Assembly: GCF_016638705.1 (NCBI RefSeq)
Contig: NZ_CP067341.1
Location: 437,501-501,500 of the forward strand
DNA length: 64,000 bases
Direction of reading: 5' to 3'
From: Lysinibacillus agricola
Lineage (GTDB): Bacteria > Bacillota > Bacilli > Bacillales_A > Planococcaceae
Positions 27,225 through 36,487 of the stretch are shown here, piece after piece (position 1 is the first letter of the stretch; every line of letters starts with the position of its first letter). Position numbers and translations under genes: made by a program. The notes beneath the pieces were generated by a model that saw only the letters and a list, made by a program, of their open reading frames with translations, was not told the DNA's origin and did not search any database.

Positions 27225-28146
27225 ATGGAACGGTTAAAAGAAATAATATTTATCGTCTTTGGTGCGATGTTATGGGGAGCAATTGGGCAACTGGACCTTT
27301 AATGGAGTGGTTACTCAATCATACGCCATTGACAGTTTCCTTTATGTTAACAATTCGTTTATCGATTGCAGGTATTATATTACTTACATATTTATCTTCA
27401 TTCAGTGGATGTCCTAACACCCACTGAAATATAGGAACTCAGTCTAAGAACGCCACGTCCTGTGGCAACGACTGAGTGACCAACATCACGTTGGCCTAAA
27501 GCCTCCGGACGCAATTACGCCAAGGCGAAATTGATTGTTAACTGGAAAAGATATTTTCGACATTTGGTAGCAAAAACTATGGAGTAGACAGCTTATTATA
27601 TTCGGAATAGCAGGGATGTTGGGCGTACAATTTGCTTTCGTGGCGGCGATCAACGAAAGTAATGCTGTATTTGCTACTTTATTACAGTTTTTAGCACCGA
27701 TAATTTGTTGTTGCTTTTGTCTCTCTTAGTTTAAAGAAATGGCCACCAAAATATCAAGTATTAGGGATTATTGGTACACTTACAGGTTTTTTCCCCGTAC
27801 TAAAGAATGATTCATTTGACGCTTTATTAGTTAGTAACAAAGCCTTATTGTGGGGAGTAGCTGTTGGTCTCACGTTTGCTTTCTACATATTGTATCCTGT
27901 ACGTTTGATGAAAGAATGGAGTGTACTACTTGTTGTAGGCGGGGAATGCTTATAGGAGGATTTACATCTAGCGTGAAATACCTTACAGCAGTTGAGACTA
28001 GTATCCTTTCCAGTATTGAACCATTAACAGCGATGGGTATTTCGGTTATCGTGCTTGGTACATCGTTAGAGTTTTGGCAATTAGTTGGTGTGTTCGTCAT
28101 GCTTGTTTGTGTAACATGGCTTTCGATAGTTGGAGAAAAAGCATAA
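27225..28146 (+). pseudogene. Decayed EamA/DMT transporter gene
   Basis: ATG 27225 begins a normal EamA start (MERLKEIIFIVFGAMLWGA), but a frameshift near 27285-27300 leads to a stop. The next frame resumes EWLLNHTPLTVSFMLTIRLS. It is then cut by about 145 nt of dispersed repeat (27400-27545). It continues as ATFGSKNYGVDSLLYS-like and NAVFATLLQFLAPI sequence, breaks again near 27720, and finishes with TAVETSILSSIEPLTAMGIS and the expected C-terminus at 28146. At least three frame breaks plus an insertion make it non-functional. No piece has its own ribosome site. Confidence 0.85.
27400..27545 (+). repeat. Dispersed extragenic repeat, copy G, inserted in the dead EamA gene
   Basis: CACTGAAATATAGGAACTCAG, CCACGTCCTGTGGCAACGAC, TGAGTGACCAACATCACG and TTGGCCTAAAGCCTCCGGACG share the order CACGTCCTGTG, GTGACCAAC, GTTGGCC with copy C at 9895-10066. 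Insertion into a gene body shows that the family can move or be captured. Confidence 0.75.
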
Positions 28147-28222
28147 AAATACTATCTGTACAGGAGTTCTATACTATGTTTGAATTTTATGGAATTTCTT
28201 TATTAGGACAAGGGGGAAGAGT

Positions 28223-29944
28223 GTGAAAGAAATTTTTTCCTATGTAAAGCCTTATAAATGGACTGCATTTATTGCGTTATGTTTAATGCTGTTGGAATTG
28301 TTTGTTGAGCTTGCTCAGCCACTTATAATGGCTAAAATTATAGATGATGGAGTGCGAGCTCAAAACCAAGGGATGATTTTGCAATGGGGTGCTGTCTTAC
28401 TAGCATTATCCTTCGTTGCCTTTATAGCTGGTGTCGTTAATTCATATTTTTCATCGCATACAGCACAGAGCTTTTCCTATGATTTACGAAATGCATTGTT
28501 TGAAAAAATACAATCCTTTACATTAGCTACTTATCAAAAGTTCTCAACGGCTTCCCTGATTACAAGGTTAACGAATGATGTGACACAAGTACAGACGGTG
28601 CTGTTTATGAGTTTGCGTATTATGCTTCGTGCACCACTTGCTGTTATTGGTAGCATTGTCATGGCCTTTGTTGTGAATGCAAAGCTAGCGTTGTTTTTAG
28701 TTATTGGCGCACCGATTATTTTCATTTTTCTTATTTTTATGGTGGCAAAAGGTGTGTCTTATTTTGGACGTGTGCAAAAGAGAGTAGATCGTTTGAATCG
28801 TGTGCTACAAGAAAATTTACAGGCAATCCGATTAGTAAAGGCTTATTTACGTGGAGCTTATGAAGCATCTCGTTTTGATGAAGTGGCCTCACGCTTAAAA
28901 ATAGATACTGTAAAGGCTCTACGCATAATGGAGTATATTATGCCTGTACTGTTATTCATCATGAATATGAGTTTACTCGCAGTACTATGGTTTGGGACGA
29001 AGCAAATAGCTTCAGGTGCAACACCACTTGGAGATATTGTTGCAATTGTCAATTATGCAATGCGTATGACAGGCTCGTTTTCGATGTTTGCCTTTATTAT
29101 TATTTTTTATGCCCGTGCAAAGGCTTCAGCAGAGCGTATGGCAGAAGTACTTTCTATTGAAAACGAGACTGAGCTTATGTCGTCTTCAGAGAAAACATCG
29201 AATGGCAAGAACTTTGGAGAATTAGCTTTTGATCATGTGAGCTTTACTTATCCTGGGGGAGACTCACCTGTACTATCCGATGTAAGCTTTCAAGTGAAAT
29301 CTGGTGAAAAGCTAGCCATTATGGGGGCAACGGGTGCAGGGAAATCTACGTTGTTACAGCTTATTCCTCGTTTCTATGATGTCACGGAAGGCAAAATAGT
29401 AGTAGAAGGGAAAGACGCGCAACAGTGGGATTTACAAGAATTGCGTGAAGTTATTGGCTATGTCCCGCAACAATCCTTATTATTTACAGGAAGCATTGCT
29501 GATAATGTACGTTGGGGTGATACAGAGGCTGAAATGGATGCAGTGCTACAGTCTACAATGCAAGCGCAAATCCATGCTTCTGTGGAGGATTTTCCGAACG
29601 GTTACGAGACTAGAGTCGGCCAGAAGGGTGTCAATCTTTCTGGTGGTCAAAAACAAAGATTATCGATTGCAAGAGCGTTATTAAGAAAAGGGCATCTATT
29701 AATGCTCGATGATAGTACAAGTGCGCTTGATGTGAAAACGGAGCAAGCATTATGGGAGGCATTGAGTGAAGAACAAGCAACCATGCTAGTGGTCACTCAA
29801 AAAATTCGGACAGCTAAAGGTGCAGATCGAATCTTACTCATTGATGCCGGAAAAGTGGTCGCATATGGGACACATGAAGAGCTTTTGCAAACTTCAATGC
29901 TCTATAAAAAAATCGCAATCTCCCAACAGGAGGTGGAGGAATGA
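28223..29944 (+). CDS. Heterodimeric ABC exporter, subunit with degenerate ATP site (YfiB-like)
   Basis: The 573-residue protein has six TM helices (about 1-310) fused to an ATPase domain. Walker A is GATGAGKST near 370, the Q-loop is VPQQS, and the signature LSGGQKQR is canonical. Walker B ends LMLDDSTSALD, with Asp where the catalytic Glu should be, and the H-loop is VVTQKI with Gln instead of His. This is the pattern of the non-catalytic half of heterodimeric exporters such as BmrC or TM287. GTG 28223 has GGGGGAAG upstream. The stop overlaps the start of the partner by 4 nt. Size matches B. subtilis YfiB. Substrates are unknown, perhaps drugs or lipids. Confidence 0.9.
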   Translation: MKEIFSYVKPYKWTAFIALCLMLLELFVELAQPLIMAKIIDDGVRAQNQGMILQWGAVLLALSFVAFIAGVVNSYFSSHTAQSFSYDLRNALFEKIQSFTLATYQKFSTASLITRLTNDVTQVQTVLFMSLRIMLRAPLAVIGSIVMAFVVNAKLALFLVIGAPIIFIFLIFMVAKGVSYFGRVQKRVDRLNRVLQENLQAIRLVKAYLRGAYEASRFDEVASRLKIDTVKALRIMEYIMPVLLFIMNMSLLAVLWFGTKQIASGATPLGDIVAIVNYAMRMTGSFSMFAFIIIFYARAKASAERMAEVLSIENETELMSSSEKTSNGKNFGELAFDHVSFTYPGGDSPVLSDVSFQVKSGEKLAIMGATGAGKSTLLQLIPRFYDVTEGKIVVEGKDAQQWDLQELREVIGYVPQQSLLFTGSIADNVRWGDTEAEMDAVLQSTMQAQIHASVEDFPNGYETRVGQKGVNLSGGQKQRLSIARALLRKGHLLMLDDSTSALDVKTEQALWEALSEEQATMLVVTQKIRTAKGADRILLIDAGKVVAYGTHEELLQTSMLYKKIAISQQEVEE

Positions 29945-31776
29945 TGGGGTTTTTCCAAAAACCTTTTGGTTATGAGCCGATTTTGACGAAAGAGGATGTG
30001 AAGCAGACTGTTAAGAAAAAGAAGGGTCCTCGTGCGACAGATTGGAAAAGTACACTGTTACGTTTATGGAAAATTGTTGATGAACAACGTGCACTTTTAA
30101 TTATTGTACTGTTACTTGTCCTGGTGAGCTCAATTTTGGCTCTTCTTGGGCCATATTTAATCGGTAAAATGATTGATATGTACGTGATGCATGGAGAGCT
30201 TACAGGACTAGGTAAGGGAATTATGCTGTTAATCGGCATTTATGCTCTATTAGCCATATCATTATTTTTACAAAACTATTGGATGATCGGTATTGCTCAG
30301 CAAACCATTTATAGATTACGAACGAGTGTATTTGCCTATTTCCAAAGACTGCCGATAGCCTTTTTTGATCGTCGTCAGCATGGAGAATTAATGAGTCGGA
30401 TGACGAATGATATTGAAGCAGTGAGCTCAACATTAAATAGCTCCTTTATTCAAGTGTTTTCTAGTGTATTAACGCTTACGGGAACAGTGATCATCATGCT
30501 AAGTTTAAGTCCTTTACTAACGGTATTAACGATGACGATTATACCAATCATGTTTTGGGCAATGCGTTGGATCACACGGAGAACAGCACCATTATTTAAA
30601 GAGCAGCAAGCGGCCATAGGAGCTCTTAATGGCATGATTGAAGAAACAATTTCGGGCCAGCGAATTGTGAAGGCTTTCTCACAAGAGGAACGAATGAAAG
30701 AGGAGTTTCGCGAAAAAAGTGTACGATTAAAAAGAACTGGCTTCTGGGCACAGACATACTCTGGATATATTCCAAAGGTCATGAACTTTTTAAACAATAT
30801 GAGCTTTACAATTGTGGCTGGTATTGGCGGTATACTTGCTCTTTATGGTCATGTGTCAATCGGAGTAATTGTTATTTTTACAGAATACGCAAGACAATTT
30901 ACACGACCATTAAATGATTTGGCCAATCAATTTAATACGGTGCTGTCAGCGATTGCTGGTGCTGAACGCGTATTTGCATTACTGGATGAACAACCAGAAA
31001 AGGAAGCAACTTCAGCGCACAAGCATAAACTATTAGGACAGGTGAGCTTTCAACATGTGTACTTTAAATATGAGCAAGAAGAGGAAGCATATACTTTAAA
31101 GGACGTTAATTTTAAAGTAGAGCCTGGACAAACGGTAGCTCTTGTTGGAGCAACTGGAGCAGGAAAAACAACCATCTTACAGCTTATTGCAAGATTTTAT
31201 GAGGTATCAAAGGGTGAGGTTTTATTTGATGGTGTGAACGTTCAGCAAATAGAACGACAAGCATTGCGTTCACAAATGGCCTTTGTGTTACAGGATCCGT
31301 TTTTATTTGAAGCGTCTGTACGAGAAAATATCCGTTATGGTCGATTAGATGCTAGTGATGAAGAGATAGAAGAAGCGGCAAAGCGTGCAAATGCACATGA
31401 CTTTATCATGAAGCTAAAGGATGGCTATGACACAGTACTCGCGGCAGATGGTAGTGAAATTTCACAAGGTCAAAAGCAGTTGCTGTCAATTGCACGAGCA
31501 TTGATTGCCGACCCGAAAATTTTGTTGTTGGATGAGGCGACAAGCAGCATTGATACTGTTACGGAGCTTGCGATTCAAGAGGCTCTTGACATGTTAATGC
31601 AGGGACGCACAAGCTTTGTGATTGCTCACCGCTTAAATACAGTGCACAATGCCGATATTGTGCTTGTTATGCACAAGGGTGAGTTAGTCGAAGCGGGACC
31701 TCAACAAAAGTTAATTGAATCTGGTGGCATTTATGCGCAGATGTTACAATCTTCATCCCATCATCTTGATGAGTAA
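29941..31776 (+). CDS. Heterodimeric ABC exporter, catalytic subunit (YfiC-like)
   Basis: The 611-residue protein has an N-terminal extension of about 45 residues (with a KKKKGPRATDWK basic patch), six TM helices, and an ATPase with Walker A GATGAGKTT near 403, Walker B LLLDEATSSID near 530 with the catalytic Glu, and H-loop VIAHRL near 562. Its signature is ISQGQKQ instead of LSGGQ. With the partner's canonical LSGGQ facing this subunit's good Walker motifs, the pair has one competent and one degenerate ATP site, as expected for this family. Translation is coupled through the ATGA overlap, with AGGAGGTGG just upstream. No convincing terminator follows. Confidence 0.9.
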   Translation: MMGFFQKPFGYEPILTKEDVKQTVKKKKGPRATDWKSTLLRLWKIVDEQRALLIIVLLLVLVSSILALLGPYLIGKMIDMYVMHGELTGLGKGIMLLIGIYALLAISLFLQNYWMIGIAQQTIYRLRTSVFAYFQRLPIAFFDRRQHGELMSRMTNDIEAVSSTLNSSFIQVFSSVLTLTGTVIIMLSLSPLLTVLTMTIIPIMFWAMRWITRRTAPLFKEQQAAIGALNGMIEETISGQRIVKAFSQEERMKEEFREKSVRLKRTGFWAQTYSGYIPKVMNFLNNMSFTIVAGIGGILALYGHVSIGVIVIFTEYARQFTRPLNDLANQFNTVLSAIAGAERVFALLDEQPEKEATSAHKHKLLGQVSFQHVYFKYEQEEEAYTLKDVNFKVEPGQTVALVGATGAGKTTILQLIARFYEVSKGEVLFDGVNVQQIERQALRSQMAFVLQDPFLFEASVRENIRYGRLDASDEEIEEAAKRANAHDFIMKLKDGYDTVLAADGSEISQGQKQLLSIARALIADPKILLLDEATSSIDTVTELAIQEALDMLMQGRTSFVIAHRLNTVHNADIVLVMHKGELVEAGPQQKLIESGGIYAQMLQSSSHHLDE

Positions 31777-32534
31777 TTGTAGAAATGTAGGGATTTTACC
31801 ACCAAAGAGGCTTATAACCATAACGTAGGGTTGATTTTCGCTACGGGTTACTCGCTTTCCTGCAGGCGAGAGACGAGCTGCTATTGATCAAATGGCATCT
31901 CTAACTTTTGGTGATGTGCCAAGATAGTTGGTATCGATTTTAATTAAAGGTGATTCTCAATAAATACTCGAACATTGGCAAAAGTTGATTTTGATAGTAT
32001 TAAAATTCATGCTATCGTATTAATGACGGCTAAAAAACAAGGATATTTATTTAAAGGATACCCTTGTTTTTTGTTGATTTTAAAAGAAGATTACTGTGTG
32101 AAAAAAGCAATTTCATTATCGTTGTTATTCTTTTAGTCTTTGCTCAATGATTATGGAGCAGTCCCTTTGTTATATGGGACAGGAAATAGGTGACTGGTCA
32201 GCCAAGACCCGGAGTTTGTGTTAACTATATAAAATGACACTTTCAAATATGCTTCCAAAATTATAAATGTAATTTATTAGTATAAATGGTATAATTGATT
32301 ATGAAATAAAGTAATCTATTGACGATAAATTAAGGTGTAAATCTAATTATATGTATCTATAGCTTCTAGTTAGTTTTAGTCATTTTAGAGATCGAGGGTA
32401 GTAAAAATCCATTTATGTTATCTCTTACTCAAGTGATTTGCTGATTATTAGAAGTTACAATTATATTTTGTTGCCAGCTTATTTTCTTTCTTGCTACAAT
32501 AGGGCAATAGTCTGGTACAAGAACGGAGTAAACA
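31777..32534. repeat. 758-nt gene-free region with dispersed repeat copy E (about 31806-31880)
   Basis: CATAACGTAGGGTTGATTTT, CGCTACGGGTTACTCG and CTTTCCTGCAGGCGAGAG are the best-preserved end of the dispersed family. A hairpin AAAAACAAGG / CCTTGTTTTTT near 32032-32073 looks like a terminator. The rest (to 32534) is AT-rich with no gene visible. Confidence 0.6.
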
Positions 32535-33401
32535 ATGGAGATTTCAGTGATTACAGTGTCCTTCCCGTTAGATGGGGAAACCTTAAATGAATTAAAATTA
32601 TTATGTGAAGAAGCAACTTTAAACGATTACCGTGTATATGAAACGATTATGAATATACCAATGGCAAGCTCCTTTGACTCAAAAGGTTTTATGGTGCTTG
32701 CGTATGACGATGACAAGGATGTATTAGTCGGTGCAGCAAGTGCAATTGATTTAATGGGGTTGCATACATATGAATGGTCGCTAGTAGTTACACCGTTATA
32801 TCGTCAAAAGGGAATTGGAACCGCTTTAGTCGGGGGGCTACAAGTGGGACTAGACGAACGAGGTGCAGAAGGTCAATTGGCAGTAGTCATTGATGGATCA
32901 CCTTTTGGACATACATTTATTGAAAAAAGAGGCTATACATATAGCTTCTCAGAGGCGACGCTAGAAACAAGAGCGGAGCAAGTCGAATTACGAAATGAAA
33001 TTGAGATTTCTCCATATGCTGGGGAGCAGGCAGAGTTAATGACTATTTATAGTGAGGCATTTGGAGATTTACCAGAAGAATCCAAGGAGCTAATTGCCTT
33101 TAACACGTCAGCGAATGGACGAAAGCTTTGGATAGCACGTAAAGACGGTGAAGTAGTCGGTACTGTAACGACAGTTGAAGAAAATGAAGTTCAATGGGTG
33201 ACGGCACTTGCTGTTCTTCCGACTTGTGAAGGACAAGGTATCGGTACAGCTTTACTGACATTTTCAAAGGATTTTGCAAGTAAAAATGGTGCGAAATATG
33301 TCATGCTTGATGTAGAAATCGAAAATAGTAAGGCGCTTTCTGTTTATGAGAAGGCCGGCTTTATGAAGGCTCAGCAAATAGACTACTTCGTGAAAAACTA
33401 A
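32535..33401 (+). CDS. Tandem GNAT N-acetyltransferase
   Basis: The 288-residue protein contains two GNAT domains. The first, about 10-140, has its acetyl-CoA loop at RQKGIGTALVGG (near 94-105). The second, about 155-288, has loop EGQGIGTALL (near 234-243) followed by the typical VEIENSKALSVYEKAGF end. Both pyrophosphate loops look intact, although in such double proteins often one half is inactive. The acceptor is unknown; small molecules or ribosomal/protein amines are possible. ACGGAG precedes ATG 32535 by 7 nt. It is monocistronic, ended by a strong terminator. Confidence 0.88.
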   Translation: MEISVITVSFPLDGETLNELKLLCEEATLNDYRVYETIMNIPMASSFDSKGFMVLAYDDDKDVLVGAASAIDLMGLHTYEWSLVVTPLYRQKGIGTALVGGLQVGLDERGAEGQLAVVIDGSPFGHTFIEKRGYTYSFSEATLETRAEQVELRNEIEISPYAGEQAELMTIYSEAFGDLPEESKELIAFNTSANGRKLWIARKDGEVVGTVTTVEENEVQWVTALAVLPTCEGQGIGTALLTFSKDFASKNGAKYVMLDVEIENSKALSVYEKAGFMKAQQIDYFVKN

Positions 33402-33408
33402 AAACAGG

Positions 33409-33448
33409 GTGAGGAGTGATGTGTTGTGCATCGCTCCTCACTTTTTTT
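33409..33448 (+). terminator. Terminator of the GNAT gene
   Basis: The stem GTGAGGAGTGATG / CATCGCTCCTCAC (one wobble) is followed by seven T. Confidence 0.92.
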
Positions 33449-33449
33449 G

Positions 33450-34139
33450 TGTCCACGATGAAGTCCAAACCATGAAAACAGTAAAAGAGCTAGTAATGTG
33501 CAAGGGTGACCTGTGATAAGCAGGTGGGAAATTTCCGGTTTAAGATAGACGAACTACATAAAAGGATGGGTAAGTCCTTTCTTTCAGAGGTAATTCCAAG
33601 GGAACATCACTCGCACCGATCTCAAAAAATAAAGTTGAAAATAATTATCATAATGATCCAAAGAAGCAGTTATCAAAATATGCTCAAAAGCAAGCAAAGA
33701 TTGATTTGCATCTTTTTCCAGAAGGTTTTATTCTTAATAATCATAATCATTAAGATAAAAGGATGTCCGATAAAAGGATGTATTTTTTATGGAATAATTT
33801 TATAAAAAGAGTTGAAAAATGGTTCTTGGTGATCCGACTGTTGCAAGTAATATAGAAGTGGTACCATTACTAACTCTGGGGGTCATGTCATTACACAGAA
33901 TCTAAATAGTGCTAATAGTTTTCAACAATACTCGTTGAAAATCAATCAAATCGAGTGCAAATTTTAAACTCATTGATTTCAAATTCACTTTTATCAAATT
34001 ATTCTAGAAAAGCAACAAAAGTTGATTTTTATTCTTTTGTAAAATGCTATATAATCGGTCATTGCAAGAGATGAACAGTAAAAAAAAGACTTAAAAGAGT
34101 AAAAATATGTTTAAAGGCGTTCAATATGAGGTATAGGTT
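33450..34139 (+). other. Gene-free stretch with coding-like debris
   Basis: No intact gene is visible. A frame at about 33590-33755 reads as a protein-like C-terminus (TSLAPISKNKVENNYHNDPK, then KIDLHLFPEGFILNNHNH and a stop) with no start or upstream partner. This suggests a decayed gene whose family I cannot name. Open frames in the rest are random AT-rich sequence. Confidence 0.35.
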
Positions 34140-34405
34140 AAGTGTAAAAAGTAAACAATCTTGTATTTGTGGTAATAGGATTGATGTTTCTAAGTATTTC
34201 TTGTTCATCTAATGCTAAATCGCAAGTTTATCAAAGTAAGAGGAAAAAATTATTTGGAAGTATGTTGAGCCTAATTCAGAAGGGATACCAGAGTTTAAGG
34301 ACTTAGAAAAAATCCACAAACGGGAGATGTATCTTATTTAGGGATAATAATCTTAGGTTATTACCGTATCAGTATTTGATCTGATACGTAAATATAAAAA
34401 ATACA
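34140..34405 (+). pseudogene. Decayed LPXTG-like small surface protein, remnant 1
   Basis: A hydrophobic leader (VVIGLMFLSISCSSNAK, with a possible lipobox) leads to LFGKYVEPNSEGIPEFKDLEK. After single-base shifts comes NPQTGDVSYLGIIILG, the look of a sortase sorting signal followed by a TM. The tail RKY is then in another frame. There are at least three frame breaks. Small sortase substrates of this kind commonly open WxL gene clusters, and WxL genes follow. It is a near-duplicate of the segment at 34499-34660. Confidence 0.6.
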
Positions 34406-34498
34406 AACAATGGAATGGTGAAAATCAACCGATGAAAGAGAGGTCCTTTTTTGCTTAAAAATTGGGATAATATTGAAAAAATAAATAAAATAGGGAAT

Positions 34499-34660
34499 AT
34501 ATTTTTGGAAAGTATATTGACCCTGACTCGGAAGAGGTACCAGAGTCTGAGGACTTAGAAAAAAATCCGCAACGGAAGAAGCATCATATTTAAAGATAAT
34601 AATTTTAGGTGTGTTATTTACCGTATCAGCACTTTAGTTGATACGTAAATATAAAAAATA
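34499..34660 (+). pseudogene. Decayed LPXTG-like small surface protein, remnant 2 (tandem duplicate)
   Basis: This aligns by eye over about 155 nt with 34251-34403: FGKYIDPDSEEVPESEDLEK, then (out of frame) SATEEASYLKIIILGVLFTV, a stop, and LIRKYKK. The sorting motif is mutated (ATEE in place of PQTGD), and the frame is broken before it and inside the TM. It ends 20-25 nt before the first WxL gene. Confidence 0.6.
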
Positions 34661-34682
34661 ATAATGAAAGGAGAATTTACCT

Positions 34683-35603
34683 ACGAAGAAAAAAACAATA
34701 CAAGTTGCAGCAATTGCCACGGTACTAAGTGGGATGGCCATTTCGCCACTATTTACTTTAGCAAATGGCAAAGGTGATGTTTTTGAATCGAAGGGAGCAG
34801 TGGAATTTATTCCGAATACAGATCCACAAGGTCCGGTAGATCCAACTGATCCAGACCCAATAAATCCAGTGAATCCAATTGATCCAGATCCAAGGAATCC
34901 AGTGAACCCAATTGATCCAGATCCAAGGAATCCAGTGAATCCAATTGATCCAGATCCAAGGAATCCAGTGAATTCAACTGATCCAGATCCAGGGAATCTA
35001 GTAAAACCAGTAGATTCGATAAATTCGCAAGGTCCGAATATTGGAACTGGCGGCAGTCCCTTAAGCTTGGACTATGTGTCAAACCTTGATTTTGGTATTA
35101 GTGAAATTGCTAATACGAAGAAAGGTGTGACGTACTATGCCAATGCACAGGAACTACATACTAGTGAGGGAAGTAAATATGTTCCGAACTATGTTCAAAT
35201 TTCAGATTATCGTGGAACAAATTCGGGGTGGACGTTGACGATTAAACAAGAGGGGCAATTTTCTAATGCCAGCGCACAGCATAAGGAATTAACAGGTTCG
35301 CAAATCCAATTTGTTGACCCAATTGTTAAAGGTAAATCAGACGCGTCACCACCAATATATGCTGAGGTAATTACGTTAGATCCGAATGGAGCGGAGTCGC
35401 TTGTAATGGCCGCGAAGCCGCTAGCGGGGGCTGGACTTTGGGTGGAAAGTTGGGGAGCAGTTGAGGAGATGACTGGTGATTTAGGTCAGAAAATTCAAAA
35501 AATAAAAGCGATCTCCTTTACTATTCCGGGAGAAACGCAAACAGATACTGTTACATACAGTACAAAATTAACTTGGAAGTTATCAGATATTCCGAGTAAC
35601 TAA
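34683..35603 (+). CDS. WxL-domain surface protein 1, with ACG at the expected start
   Basis: In frame and 9 nt after a perfect AAAGGAG (34667-34673) lies ACG AAG AAA AAA ACA, encoding (T)KKKTIQVAAIATVLSGMAIS, a typical signal peptide. The start codon appears mutated from ATG to ACG. The next ATG is 34734, inside the signal peptide and without a site. After the leader come proline/aspartate repeats (NPIDPDPRNPV, three or more copies, residues about 45-105), then a WxL domain (about 120-306) with GWTLTIKQ and the terminal LTWKLSDIP. WxL domains bind the wall non-covalently. Expression may be reduced or absent. Confidence 0.8.
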   Translation, partial: TKKKTIQVAAIATVLSGMAISPLFTLANGKGDVFESKGAVEFIPNTDPQGPVDPTDPDPINPVNPIDPDPRNPVNPIDPDPRNPVNPIDPDPRNPVNSTDPDPGNLVKPVDSINSQGPNIGTGGSPLSLDYVSNLDFGISEIANTKKGVTYYANAQELHTSEGSKYVPNYVQISDYRGTNSGWTLTIKQEGQFSNASAQHKELTGSQIQFVDPIVKGKSDASPPIYAEVITLDPNGAESLVMAAKPLAGAGLWVESWGAVEEMTGDLGQKIQKIKAISFTIPGETQTDTVTYSTKLTWKLSDIPSN

Positions 35604-35626
35604 AAATAGTAAAGGCGGTAAAACGT

Positions 35627-36409
35627 ATGAAGAAAATCGATTTGAAAATGTTAGGTATTACAGCTATGGTAACAGGCTGCGTACTCGCAGGAAGCACATC
35701 TGCCTTTGCAGCAGAACCTAAATTTTATGATTCTAATGCAGTTATTAAATTCAAAGCTAATGAAGATGGGACAACAGATCCAGAAAAACCAGTTGATCCA
35801 ACAGATCCAGGGAAAGAAGTAGATCCGGTAGATCCAACAAAACCAGGTGAAAAGCCAGATCCAGGAACAAAGGGTCCATTAAGTATTGACTTTGCATCTA
35901 GTTTGATCTTTGGTGAGCAAGATATTACATCTGTAGAAAAAACTTACACTGTAAAACCACAAAAGTTTAACAATCGCAACCCTGAAGATGGTCCAAACTA
36001 TGTCCAAGTGACAGATAACCGTGGAACACATAAAGGTTGGACATTAACGCTAACGCAAATGGGTCAATTTAAGACCGAAGCTGGTCAAGAGTTAAAAGGA
36101 GCTGCAATTAGTTTTGACAATGGTCATGTAGTAACAACTGTTGAAGAAGGAGCACTTCACCCAATTGGACCCGAAAAATTTACTTTGCAAATTGCCGAAG
36201 ATGGAACTGGCGTAGCTCAAAATATAATGGTTGCTGGTGATGGAAAAGGTGCAGGTACTTACCTTCATGTATATGGTGATAACAGCAAAGCTGCAGAAAG
36301 TATCACACTGACTGTACCTGGTAAAACAACAAAATATGCTGCCAACTATTCTACAAAATTAAAATGGACATTATCAGACGTACCAGTTGGTAATGAAGGT
36401 GATGAATAA
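35627..36409 (+). CDS. WxL-domain surface protein 2
   Basis: The 260-residue protein has a signal peptide (cleavage probably after AFAAE near 30), a short proline/aspartate linker (DPEKPVDPTDPGKEVDPVDP) and a WxL domain (about 85-258) with DNRGTHKGWTLTLTQ and the closing LKWTLSDVP. Wall attachment through the two WxL motifs is known for the family. AAAGGCGG lies just before ATG 35627. It sits 23 nt after WxL protein 1 and upstream of the DUF916 protein, the order seen in enterococcal WxL operons. Unlike protein 1 its start codon is normal. Confidence 0.9.
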   Translation: MKKIDLKMLGITAMVTGCVLAGSTSAFAAEPKFYDSNAVIKFKANEDGTTDPEKPVDPTDPGKEVDPVDPTKPGEKPDPGTKGPLSIDFASSLIFGEQDITSVEKTYTVKPQKFNNRNPEDGPNYVQVTDNRGTHKGWTLTLTQMGQFKTEAGQELKGAAISFDNGHVVTTVEEGALHPIGPEKFTLQIAEDGTGVAQNIMVAGDGKGAGTYLHVYGDNSKAAESITLTVPGKTTKYAANYSTKLKWTLSDVPVGNEGDE

Positions 36410-36421
36410 GTAAAGATTAGT

Positions 36422-36456
36422 GATGAGACACTGTAGTTTTCTACAGTGTCTCATCT
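36422..36456 (+). promoter_or_regulatory. Stable hairpin without T-tract between WxL-2 and the DUF916 gene
   Basis: The stem GATGAGACACTGTAG / CTACAGTGTCTCATC has a short TTTT loop and no U-run after it. It may protect or process the upstream mRNA and lower expression of the downstream gene. Confidence 0.6.
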
Positions 36457-36487
36457 AAGCAATTAAGTAATGAGGAAGGTTGAAATT

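Noticed and set aside
33506..33805. 99-codon frame after the GNAT gene
   Set aside because: Composition is random AT-rich (poly-I/K stretches), no ribosome site. The sense-like debris is in another frame.
34664..34777. 37-codon frame with a CSNCHG motif overlapping the WxL-1 start
   Set aside because: The ATG overlaps the ribosome site of WxL-1, and the CxxCH match is a chance product of the out-of-frame signal-peptide sequence.
34807..35082. 91-codon antisense frame in the Pro-Asp repeats
   Set aside because: It mirrors the sense repeats (LDSLDLDQL pattern) and has no start signal.
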